A stretch of DNA of 64,000 nt from Alternaria dauci (lineage: Eukaryota; Ascomycota; Dothideomycetes; Pleosporales; Pleosporaceae): the NCBI RefSeq assembly GCF_042100115.1, contig NC_091279.1, positions 1,488,001 to 1,552,000 of the forward strand. The letters run 5' to 3'. The notes below the pieces were generated by a model. That model had not been told where the DNA came from, did not search any database, and worked only from the letters and a program-made list of their open reading frames with translations. The position numbers and the translations under genes were made by a program. Of this stretch, positions 23,520 to 33,692 are shown one piece after another (the first letter of the stretch is position 1; each line of letters opens with the position of its first letter).

Positions 23520-25145
23520 ATGTTGTTCAAATCCTCAGATCCTTGGCCGCACTCGCATCACGATCTGATCAACCACTACCACGCTCAGTACGACAGAGCT
23601 GTCGCATCTGGAGAATACCAACCCTTTCTATATCCATGGGGAACACTCGGTGCGCTCGTTGTTATCATATATCTTCTTATCCCACATCAGGATCGGCCAT
23701 GGCTCAAGAAATCCCGATACCTGGTGTTTGCATGGCTTACGGGCTTTGCAACGTACAGCAATCTATACACAAGGACGAGGGCCTTGGCACCAGCTTTGGG
23801 AATCGGTCTCATCAATGCATGGAGCGTGGCATGGATAGGAGCAATCATAGTGTGCAACGATGCCCAAACGGACTTTATGCGGATCGAGAGAATGGAAGGC
23901 GTTTTCGGATCCGATTCAGGTCAAGCAAAAGAGAAGAACAGAAAAACTGGGAGTGTTGGAGATAAACAAGATGATACGGAGCATGCCACAAGAGACGACG
24001 TTGTCGACAATTCAGCCGGACCAAGAGACCGCCATGGCCAGTTTGCATGGCAACCTTACCCGCTCAGGCCTTTCATCGAGCGTCTGGACTGGGTCTTGGA
24101 TATTTTCTGCAACTTCCGGGGCATGGGCTGGAACTGGCGAACTTCTGCTCTCCCACCATCTCCCAAGTTCATCCAGGAGCAACTACACGCCAACTCGGGC
24201 GATGTGGTGCCAAAACACTCGTACAGAATCCACGATGGACAAGTAAAGCTTTACACAGACAGGAAGGAGCTACTTAGGACAAACGCGTGGACATTCGTAA
24301 AAGGTTACTTCATCCTAGATGCACTGAAGACGACAATCATGTGGGATCCTTATTTCTGGGGCTACGTGGACAGAGCGCCACCGACATACCTCCCTTCCAT
24401 CCTCACAAACAGTCCGGTTCTAACGCACATATACCGCCTGATGCTTTCCATGCTCGCGATCAAATATGCGCTTCAGACCATCTTCTCCCTTGGACCGCTC
24501 TTCTTCTCTGGTCTACTCTCCCCATCGCTCCTCGGAGCGCGTGCAGAACCGTGGATGTATCCCGAGACTTGGGCACCGTATAGTGTCGTCCTGAACAAAG
24601 GACTAGCCGGGTGGTGGGGAAGCTGGTGGCACCAAACCTTTCGGTTCGCATTCCAAGAGCCAAGCCGCAAGCTCATTGAGGTATTGGGGATGGACAAGAA
24701 AAGTCCGGCAGCAAAAGCTTTACAACTGTTCATTGCCTTCTTCTTGAGCGGCTTGGTACACGGTAGTGGAAGTTATACTTGCGCTGGCGACACCCGACCA
24801 TTTCGAGGGCCGATGGCGTTCTTCCTCCTCCAAGCACTCGGCATCTTCGCGGAAGTCTCTTTGACGCAAGCCGCGAAATCTGCTGGACTAGGTCCCAATC
24901 TACCTGGCTGGCTAAAGCAGGGGTTCACCTTTCTCTACGTTCACGTCTGGTTCTACTTCACGGCTCATCTTCTCTGCGATGACTTTGCACGGGGTGGTGT
25001 ATGGCTCTTCGAGCCGGTTCCTCTTTCCCTATTCCGAGGACTGGGATTCGGGCCTGATGCAAGAGACGGATGGTGGTGTTGGGGCGGACAACTGGTGCGG
25101 TGGCATAGCGGAGATACATGGTGGACGACTGGTATTGCATTCTAG
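23520..25145 (+). CDS. Wax synthase-like membrane-bound O-acyltransferase
   Basis: Single exon, 541 aa from MLFKSSDPWP; the frame is open back to ATG 23307 (612 aa). It is a polytopic membrane protein with hydrophobic segments near the N-terminus (GALVVIIYLLI, GIGLINAWSVAWIGAIIV), in the middle (YRLMLSMLAIKYALQTIF) and near the end. The WWHQTFR motif and the SGLVHG segment match the wax-synthase-like/TRI7 branch of MBOAT enzymes; the His of SGLVHG is the expected catalytic residue. A charged, low-complexity cytosolic loop (roughly residues 125-175) separates the first helices from the core. The enzyme probably transfers an acyl group from acyl-CoA to a hydroxyl of a lipid, sterol or secondary metabolite in the ER. 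The acceptor cannot be told from sequence, and proximity to ERG3 is only suggestive. Confidence 0.8.
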   Translation: MLFKSSDPWPHSHHDLINHYHAQYDRAVASGEYQPFLYPWGTLGALVVIIYLLIPHQDRPWLKKSRYLVFAWLTGFATYSNLYTRTRALAPALGIGLINAWSVAWIGAIIVCNDAQTDFMRIERMEGVFGSDSGQAKEKNRKTGSVGDKQDDTEHATRDDVVDNSAGPRDRHGQFAWQPYPLRPFIERLDWVLDIFCNFRGMGWNWRTSALPPSPKFIQEQLHANSGDVVPKHSYRIHDGQVKLYTDRKELLRTNAWTFVKGYFILDALKTTIMWDPYFWGYVDRAPPTYLPSILTNSPVLTHIYRLMLSMLAIKYALQTIFSLGPLFFSGLLSPSLLGARAEPWMYPETWAPYSVVLNKGLAGWWGSWWHQTFRFAFQEPSRKLIEVLGMDKKSPAAKALQLFIAFFLSGLVHGSGSYTCAGDTRPFRGPMAFFLLQALGIFAEVSLTQAAKSAGLGPNLPGWLKQGFTFLYVHVWFYFTAHLLCDDFARGGVWLFEPVPLSLFRGLGFGPDARDGWWCWGGQLVRWHSGDTWWTTGIAF

Positions 25146-25541
25146 GGTGTTGAGGATTGGGTTGTTCCCAAGTTTGTATCGCATAGCGTCTGGTGTGTGA
25201 GAGGAGTATAGTATACTGTAAGGATAAGACATTAGTTGAGCCCGGAGCTGATAATGTTCTACTAGGGTCTCCGTTTGCACTTTTCCACTCACTGTTGAGA
25301 CTGGTTGCCTTGAGTTGCGTGTTCAGCCAACACCCCATGTTGCACTTCACAAGTCACCTCCGAATGCCAGCGCCCGTTTCCTACATGTACGAATATGCTC
25401 AGTCTTTCGTAATATACTTCTCGACAAAGCCCACTACCCGCGACTACAATCAATCACTCTAACCCATATCCTTCGCTACCTGTCATAACCCGAGTCGAAC
25501 GACCATCCAGAGTAAATCCCAGCCTCGCACCAACACAAACA
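25146..25541. other. Intergenic, nothing specific seen
   Basis: About 400 bases of acyltransferase 3' flank and the leader of the small hypothetical gene. A C/T- and A-rich stretch precedes ATG 25542. Confidence 0.4.
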
Positions 25542-26089
25542 ATGGAATCCGAGTTCTCGCCAACAGAGGTAATGTTCAACATGACTTGGCGCACACTCTC
25601 CTACGCCGCCGTTCCCGCCATGCTACCCGCCACATCGCTCGACGCAAATGGCCTCATCCCGCGATCATTCTGTCCCCAAATCTGCGACATGGTGATGAAG
25701 CACGTGACGGACATGCAAGGAGAAGCCCAGTTCGCGGCATGGTATTGGGTTGTTGATCAGCAGTCTCAAGAAGATGTTGAGAGGGGGTCGGTAGGCTGGC
25801 ATCCGTGTTTCACTCTGCCTGCGAACCGGTGAGTATAAGAAACGTGTTGTTAGATCTCATCTGTTGTGTCTTGCTACTTGCTAATACTGATAGTCGGATC
25901 GTGACACGTAATGTCAGTCCATGCATCGTTGCCAATTCAGAGTCCTTGAGGGAACGTAGAAGATCGGTGTCTTCGCCCGTTATCTTGAACAACTACAGCC
26001 ACAGCTACAGTCATGACCGACGACTAAGCGGCGACTATGCTCTTCGGATGAGTTCGGTGCAAGAAGAGAGCAGGGACGAAGGAGCATAG
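25542..26089 (+). CDS. Hypothetical two-exon protein
   Basis: Exons 25542-25828 and 25894-26089 are joined by a 65-nt intron with GTGAGT donor, TGCTAATAC branch region and GATAG acceptor; 160 aa. I do not recognise a family. The N-terminal part (MESEFSPTEVMFNM..., then Pro/Ala-rich sequence and FCPQICDMVMKHV) looks folded and contains several Trp and Cys. The second exon encodes an Arg/Ser-rich, probably disordered tail with LRERRRSVSS, which resembles a kinase or 14-3-3 target site (inference). Support for coding is the good intron and the continuous frame through both exons. Without homologues it remains a prediction. Confidence 0.5.
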
Positions 26090-27155
26090 CCGATGCACCA
26101 AGTGAGCGGACAGGGAAGAGCCCGAGTCTACATCCGTTGATAGTGAGAAAGCGAGGCGAGGACTGGAGGTTGAGACGGCTGGCATGAAGGAAGGACGCTA
26201 GGAAGCAGAGTTTTGGATCATGTTCCATGAATAAAATCCAAGGGTAGCGCAAGAAATACTGAATGTATGCGTTGAGCCTGCAAGGACATGTCGTGCCATG
26301 TCGCCATTGATGATTCCATTTTGATTCCAACATGCTACCGCTCCCACAGAACTTTCCCGTCATGCACGTACACTAATGACATGCTTCCTACTTACATTCG
26401 CTCCCTATTCCAATATCCAGGACCTACCTCGGGCAACCCTGAGTCTCTACCCTGCCATTGCGTCAACACATTAACTTTGTAAAGCGAGTCATACACCAAC
26501 ACGTCATGACAGCTGAAACGCGCATCGCCGGGATCATGCAGTCAGTTCCAACAACGGTAATACCAATATTGGGAGATGAAGGTGTCAATGCAGGTCATGC
26601 AAGGCTGAGGCGGATGCCGAGTCAGTTGCCTCGCAACACCAAGAAGACACGGCGCCTAAGTGCCGCCGAATTGCGGATGAAAAGGGGAAAGGCGCACGAT
26701 GGCGTGGAACAGTGTAATGGTAATGGTAATGAGGATGATTGATAACGGACATGTTTGCTTCCGCCACAGCAGTGCATCTATCAGGTACTAGGCTGGCACA
26801 AACAAAAAGTCGCGATACGGTAATCGCAAAGGAATACGGCAGCAGGGTATCGAAAAGAAAAGCGGACGAAATCGGAGGGAATCGATCGCGCAAAAACAAA
26901 GAGCGCGAGCCCAATAGGCGAGAAACGAAGAAAAGAAACATTATGACTTGTGTGTTGCGTCGCCGCAGATGTGTACTGTATGTCGTGACACGGGGAATAC
27001 GGGAAAAGAAAAGAGAAGAATAAAAAACGGCCACCCCAGCAGACATGTGGCCAACAAACTCCTCAACGACCGGTGCTGATGCCGCTAAAACCGTGGAATC
27101 GTTCCTGAACTGTTATGCTTGTTTTCTGTCCTCATATGCTAAGTGTATATGTGTA
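26090..27155. other. Intergenic between two convergent genes
   Basis: About 1.07 kb lies between the ends of the hypothetical gene and ERF4. ORFs on both strands (for example 26585-27046 minus) are compositionally random. A short TGGTAA repeat lies near 26716-26730. Nothing else was recognised. Confidence 0.4.
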
Positions 27156-28605
27156 TTATGATTGCGCCTCTATGATGGGCGGTTGGGAATTAACCTGTAG
27201 GGTAGGTGTAATGGGGTATGGTAGGTATTGGTCGTGCTGCCGTGGCGCTTCGTTGGGGTGGTTTTCTTCTTGCGTATGCGGTCTTGTGCCAGTGTCGGGC
27301 CCGAGATGAGGGTCTGGTATTTGCACGTCGAGCTGGGGGAACAAGTTGGTTAGTGTGACTTTGCATCGGATGTGCGTATGTACATACTGTCAGGTATCCG
27401 GTCCGCCGCAACGGGATGATCTTGACGGCTTCCTTGGCACCGATGTCGCGATTCCAGTCTTCGATCCAGCGCTCCAGCTCTGCTAATTGCTTCTTCACAC
27501 CGGTGAAGCCCGCATCTTCCCAGAGCCAGAAGGTAGCGATGCCCATGACGGTGTCGAGACAGGCGCGGAAGGTAAAGGGATCGAAGGCGTCGATTAGCGT
27601 GTCGTTGATCTTCTTGATGAGTATGCGGAAGTCGTCTTCGGTGACGAGGGGGTCGAGAATCTCAGGGTAGAGGTTGGCAAACGTCGGGGCCAGGTCGCCC
27701 TTGATCATCCAGTCGCGCTTGATGCGGATGATGCGCGTCGTGTGGTACAGCTCCGAGTCGAGTGGCACATGGGGGTTGGGATGGGGGAAGCAGGGATGCG
27801 AGGGACCCCAGGGAAACTCGGACGCGGCGTCGGCATCGTCGTCGGCGGCAGAGGCTGATCGGCGGGAGCCTAGGGAGGTGCGCCGGGAGCCGGGCAGGGA
27901 GACGCGCGAGAGCATGCCCGGCTGCTGGTTGCGGCCGGCCTCGATGTCTTTGTCGACATGGGGCGCGGGCGACACGCTGTCTCTGGGATTCGCAGGCGAG
28001 GCCATGGCGGGCCCTGGCGTGGGCGGCTGGCTTCTTCGATCGCGCGGGAGGGCGATGCTGGTGCGACCGCTGATGCTGTCCTCGCACGTGGGACGTTGGA
28101 CAGCGAGCGAGCTCGGCACGGGGCTCTGCCGACTGAGGCGCTGCTCGGGGAGGGACAGCAGAGGGTACTCGTCGCGGCCGTCTTCTCTTGCGCCCACGTC
28201 GCGCTCAATGGGCAGGTTCGGGTAGTAGTCGTGCTCGCGCGGGGTAGTGCGCAGCGGGGGGTACAGTACACCGGTGGGCGGTGCTGCTGCTGCTGCTGCT
28301 ACGGGGGGCGGATGCTCGACCTGGAGGGTGCGCGGCGACGAGTTGACGGGGTTCCAGAGACGCGAGGCGGGCAGGCGCGGCGGGCCCTGGTACAGCGCGC
28401 GCAGATTGAGGTTGAAGATGCGGTTCGTCAGCGACCAGCGGGCAGGCACTGGCGACGCAGCAGGCGGCGGGTAAGCAGCGGCGGGCGGGCGTGGAGTCGT
28501 CGTGGTGACGGTGAACGGGGTGAAGGCGAGCGTTGTGGTGGATTCCTTAGGGGTCCCAAGTGGTCCATGCTCACTGCATTCGGCCTGCAGCGACTGCCCG
28601 TCAAC
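27156..28605 (-). CDS. ERF4: Ras palmitoyltransferase regulatory subunit ERF4 (Golgin A7/ERF4 domain); 5' end unresolved
   Basis: The final exon 27156-27332 joins a large exon starting at or above 28449 through a 55-nt intron (27333-27387, CACTAAC branch site). The ERF4 domain begins about HPNPHVPLDSELY and continues through TRIIRIKRDWMIKGDLAP, the FRILIKKINDTLIDAFDPF helix region and FWLWEDAGF, then the basic RRTGYLT at the splice site. With the Erf2 DHHC enzyme this subunit palmitoylates Ras at the ER or Golgi. The first half is Pro/Ser/Arg-rich and disordered. The frame is open to 28605 but contains no ATG there. A GTGAGT donor at 28609 suggests an upstream exon. One in-phase join uses ATG 28898, this donor and an acceptor at 28449-28450, but its product would start with a poly-Thr tract and is doubtful. 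Confidence 0.78.
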
Positions 28606-28751
28606 TCACGCGGGCGACGGCGGATGGGCGCTGCGTGATGACGGCGTATGTGTGTGCGTGTATGTGTAGATGTAAAGGTCGCAGACGTGTCCAAAAGGCG
28701 GCGTGTCGTGGGTGGTTGCTGCTCGTCACAGGCAGTAGTCGCAGTAGTCGC

Positions 28752-28784
<33 letters not shown>

Positions 28785-28797
28785 CGTCGTCGTCGTC
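28752..28797. repeat. Trinucleotide microsatellite (AGT)11 then (CGT)4
   Basis: Eleven AGT units run directly into four CGT units in the presumed 5' region of ERF4. In one minus-strand frame it would read as poly-Thr. It is likely to vary in length between isolates. Confidence 0.8.
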
Positions 28798-30456
28798 ACG
28801 GGTGGGCTCGTCTCGTCTCGTATCAGTGTCTCACAATGTCGCAATGTCCACAGTAATAGCAGAGACAGAGACGGGCCATGGATATAAACTTTGGACATGC
28901 ATCAGGAAGAAAAATCCCGCTACCAAGGGGGGGCAAGGCCGGGCGATTGCTTCTTCTTGTACAAAACACGCGCACGACACATGGACACGAGCAGGCCTGC
29001 CACTTCCCCCTCCGCCTTGTCCGGTCAAACTTGGGCACCACCTAGACAAGGCTCTCGCAAGAAAAAAAAAGGCGCCCGCCCCCCAGCCAGTGCAGTGCTG
29101 CTCCCATGCTTCCCCGGCGCGACACTGCTCGACCGTGGCGTGTGCTGCCCTGTCGAATAACGGTAACCCCTGCAGCTGAGGCCCTTCCGACAATGGGTGC
29201 CTGCATGAAGCCCTGCAGCGACCGAACCGAACAGCCAGCTGCCTACATACATAGTATACATACTTCACATCACACTGACGACGACAACCCATCCATGTTT
29301 TACATTTTGCCCACCGCTTACCTACCACAACGTTGGGCATCCACCCGCCCAGCCGTTGCCAGCCGTCCGCTGTCGCTCCATGCACACACAATGTCTAGAG
29401 CCAAAGCTATTCTCAGCCCAGCCCACGCACTCTACTACGGCGGTAGTATGGATTCCATCTTTCACTAGCCCACCGCGGCCCCAGCTTCTGCCGGCCTCGT
29501 CCATGGCCCCGGCGACCATCGTCATCGTCTTTCCCAGGCGTGACCATATCTCAAACTTTTATGCTCGTCACCCCCCCCCAAACCCCGGTCTATCCGATCA
29601 ATGCCTCCCCTGTCCCCATCTCACTACATACACACACATGACCGCATCTCACCATCTCACGCCCATGAGTAGCGAATAAGCCCTCCTTCAATTACCCACC
29701 ACACAAGCCACATCCCACCCCGGCGCCGTCAGCTCTTCCCAGATCCGTGTCGCTGGATCGCACACTTGCTTCCATCGAGACAGGTTCGTCCGTGTGCCCA
29801 TGTTAGCTCCATTGCCCGTCCATCACACTTGGCCCCTTTTCAACCCTCTCTTCCGATACTAACCCACAAATGATGTCAGTACCTGTCAGTCTGTGCAGTG
29901 GCTGCTACAGAACCCCCAGCAGCCTGCTTGTTTGTCCTACCTCGAGACGTGTGCGTGTCGCAACGCATGTGGCTGCGGCACAGCTTGCATCTAATCAATC
30001 CTCCAGCCTCACTTTTGACAGACGCCAGGCATCGCCCCTAACGTGGACGCCGATTACCTCGTCATCCCACATATAGCTCGTCACTTTACTCTTCACGATC
30101 GACAAAGCACACGCCCATCATCATCACAAAGTTCTGCCGGTACTATGCTTGTTGATATGTTTATGTTTATGATTACGATATTGGTATAGCGCCGCAACTT
30201 TGTGCCGCTTCTTTGGATATAGGAACAATACCCTCTCTCTCTCATGCAAATGGTACATGACGGGTAATATGTACATCAAAAACCGCGTCCCTCATGTCCA
30301 TCCCTATCCATCGTCATGTCATGACATGACCCAACCGCAATGCTCAAAGGCTCTGCATAAAAAAAAAGATCTACCACTTTTACCAAATAAAAATATTCGT
30401 ACAGGCCTGCTGGCTCCAAAATTGTTGCATAATCAACTCCAAGGAAAAGTTCACAG
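28798..30456. other. Long 5' flank of ERF4, no gene seen
   Basis: About 1.7 kb with C- and A-rich plus-strand sequence (many CAC/CATC runs), poly-A and poly-C tracts near 29053-29085, and only short ORFs. It probably contains the ERF4 promoter and, at its right end, the 3' flank of the TM198-like gene. I found no exon series. Confidence 0.4.
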
Positions 30457-33400
30457 TTAGGCGTGTCGGTTGGCATTGGCCTGCATCTTCCTCATCGCCT
30501 CTCGGTGTGCATCCATCATCTGGCCGCTGCGCATCATGCTGTCCATCTGGCTAGCACGCTGTTGCTGCACCAGCTCGCGCTGCTGCTTCTCCATCTCCTT
30601 CTGTCTCCGCTCCATGATCAATGCTGCGCGCTGTTGCTCAGCAATGTGCGCCGCCGTCTGTGGCGGTTGGATATCGCGCATGGTATCGCGCCAGCCTGCG
30701 TAGAGCTGTTCACGCTTCTGCTCTGATTGAGCGCTGCTGTTCGCCCGCTTCGGCTGGTGCGAGTCGAAACCTGCTGGAGCACCGTTGGTGGCCCAGGCCT
30801 TCTGCTGCCACTTTTGCGAGGCGGACGGTGGTGTTCTTCCTGGCGACCTCAGAGATGGCTGGTGCGAAAGAGTGGGCGACAACAGCTGCTGTTGCTGGAG
30901 CATTTGACGGCGTTGTGCCAGTGTCATCTCTTCTTCTTCATGCTGTGCCAGGAGGTTTGTAGACGAGCCTTGAGGGGATAGCGCTGATGCCCGGTTCTTG
31001 ATTAGACTCTCACGCTTGCTCAGTAGTGTGTTGTTCGGCAGAGGCGAAAGAGTGTCTTGTCTATTACTGGAATTGGACCGGGACAGAATGCCGGGAGAGA
31101 CGATAGAAGGCGAATGCGTCATGGAACGCTGGTTGGCGAGTGACTCCTGAGAAAAGGTCGAAGTGTTTCGTTGGAGTCCGCTGCTGCTGTTCCTTTGTGT
31201 CCTGCTTCCACTCGAAATCCTCCGCGACTCGCGCTTGTTTTCGTATAGATCCGCCGTGAGCTCGTCACTGACGGGCGCCGGCTTCTCCTCTTGTCCGTTC
31301 GCCAACATAACCCCTGGAGATGAGGGTCGGAACATGTCCTCGTAATCCGGTTTGTCCGCAGCCTCGAGATGCTTCGCCCATTCGTTCGTGCGGTACGACA
31401 GGGCTACCTTGGATAGCTTCTCTGGCAACACATTGTCCACAAGACTTCCAATCTGTGACCCGCCTTGTTCCAGCGATTCCGATTGGTTCGACTTGGAGTA
31501 GTGTTCACTGCTGGCTTTGGAGTTGAATATGCTCTTTTCAGCTCCAACCACAGAGTCTTGCTTGGTTGGGTGCTTCTTGTATGACTGTTCCGTCTTGTGA
31601 TTGGTGTCGGTGGTGAAAGATGTTGGTGTGACGTTGTCGGCAGATGCGTTCTTCCTGGACGGTACTGTGTCGGAGTCTTGTCTTTTGAGTCCAGGCCTTT
31701 CTAGTGGGTTGTCGTGCTCGGTTCCTGTCGGTGATGGCAACGGAGAAAGATTACGAGAAGATAGCGCATCGAGATCATCGTCCAAGGTGGCGGCAAGAGA
31801 CGAGGCGCGGTCATCTTCATCAGGCCGCATTCCCATCATAGCCTCTTGTGAAGCGACCATGTCCCTAGAAATGCGTTGTCTCATGGCAGAAACATCGGAA
31901 ACGCGCTTCGACAGACGCCGGGACTCTTCGGCCTCGAGATCGGACTCAGGAATAGCAGATACGGAGGCATTGTCGCCCTCGCTTTGCGCATCCTCGTCGC
32001 TGGGAACTTTGAACGGGAGTGGAATCACGGATGGAGGAGGCGGTGGAGCTGAAGGGCGTAGGCTGTTGCTCCTGACCAGAGTAGGCCTCGAGCCATCCTC
32101 TGGAGCCGCAGGCAAAGCTTTCCCACTCTCAGCCATCTGGATTCCAAGTTGGTTGCCAGACATTGGTGTTTCCGGGCCAAGCTGTTCAATTGCGTCCTCA
32201 TTCACAACACCGACAGTAACGCCAGCACCAGGGTTTGGGCTGTTGGTGACTGATCCTGTCACTCCGCTGTTCTGTACGTTGAGTTTTTCCATGCTGTCCT
32301 TTCCATAGACCTCCTTCTCTTCAATGTGGGGGGAGTCTTTTGGACTTGAGACGGAGGATCGGACGCTGGTCTCGGGTGCGCCCTTTCCACCATATGCAGC
32401 CTCCCATTGAGCACGCTCTTTCTGGAAATTGTCTTCTACCTTGCGTCCCTGTTCCTCCTCTTCACGATCCTGATCCTGCTGTCTCTCAAGCTGTTGAGCG
32501 GCGGTCTTTTCACGGTGCTGTTTTACCAGCTTCCAAACGCGCATCTGGGAGACAATGCCGAGTACCGCGATGATGACAACACCAGCCAGCTCGGCCTTGA
32601 TGTTCTTGGTGACTGGATAGGTGTTAGTGTTCAGAGGAAAGATGTTGTCGTTCAAGTCTGTAAATGTCAGCAATAGCCTGCAAGGACCGTATGACTACTC
32701 ACTCCAGAGGTAAAGCCAAAACTCCGTCCAGCCAGAGCCAGCCAGACAGTCGATACCAAGAATAGTAGCGGTGGCACCCGAGAAGGCGATCGATGCGATC
32801 AGGCCATAAGTACGCGTGTAGTGGCTGAAAGCCAGCGAATAGCCTCCAGCTGACATGCAACCCACAAAGATTGCCCGACCGGTTCCCGAAGCGATGAGAC
32901 CACCCTCTTTGACGCTGAGTAACCACATGCTTAAGCAGAAGCCACCTAGCAAGCAGCCAAAGCCTTCGGTGATGTCTGAAAAGACCAGTGATAGTATACC
33001 GAATATCACTCCAGTAAAGAAGGCAGCCACGAAGAAAGCTCCTTGAATGGCATCGGAAACGGGTGGGTTCATGAGATACACGATTAACACAGTGACTGCG
33101 AGAGCGGTCAGGTAGGCAGCAGACCCGAACACGTACACCCTTGAACTGATTAGCGTACGTTAGAAGATCAGTGACAATATATATACCATTTATTCTTGAT
33201 GCCGACAATGGCATACCCTAGCCCGGAGAGTAGCAAGAGCACTCCAGTGATACCCATGGCGGGGGTAAGCTTTGGGGAAATGGGCAGCGGGTCTTTCGGG
33301 TCCGCGGGGTCGTCTTCTGGAACTATGGTCAGTGAGCGTTTGTTATGACCGACCTGATTGAACTTACCCTGGGAGTTTGCTGACGAGGATTCATTAGGTG

Positions 33401-33692
33401 GAGTCGTGGTAGGAACATCGTTGGTGGTCCTTGGTGCTGGTGTCTCTGATGGCTTGACTGACGATACTGGTGTTGAGGAAAGACGGTCTGACTCAACGCG
33501 TGATGAGATTATTTCCAGTGGTGTGGGTGTGGCAGTGGGTCTTTGCGAAGCACTGTCCTGGCCCTGGGTTGTCGACTCCGAGGAAGGACTGTCGTCCTGT
33601 CTACGGACTGCAGCATGGGGGGCTGCTACTGCTAGTTGCAGACATAGAATAAAAGCCAGACAGAGAATAAGATAGTGACATGAGAAGCGCAT
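30457..33692 (-). CDS. TM7S3/TM198-like multispanning membrane protein with long cytosolic tail
   Basis: Four exons: 33368-33692, 33187-33322, 32703-33139 and 30457-32657, with introns of 45, 47 and 45 nt; 1032 aa. A signal peptide (MRFSCHYLILCLAFILCLQL...AVA) is followed by about 110 Ser/Thr/Pro-rich residues, likely O-glycosylated and luminal. A block of about seven hydrophobic helices follows: GITGVLLLLSGLGYAIVGI, then AAYLTALAVTVLIVYL, FFVAAFFTGVIFGILSLVF and others, ending in ELAGVVIIAVLGIV. This order matches the TMEM198/TM7S3 domain. The remaining roughly 700 residues are disordered and charged, with Ser-rich stretches and a Gln/Met/Arg-rich coiled-coil end (MMRSGQMMDAHREAMRK). Vertebrate TMEM198 is linked to Wnt signalling, but the fungal role is unknown. 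The first intron is 3n long without a stop. Confidence 0.85.

Noticed and set aside
26585..27046. 153-codon minus-strand ORF
   Set aside because: It has a repetitive Ser/Phe/Arg composition and no homologous pattern. It lies in the 3' flank between convergent genes.
27674..28638. Long plus-strand ORFs over ERF4
   Set aside because: They are antisense to the conserved ERF4 domain and its GC-rich N-terminal half, with no protein character.
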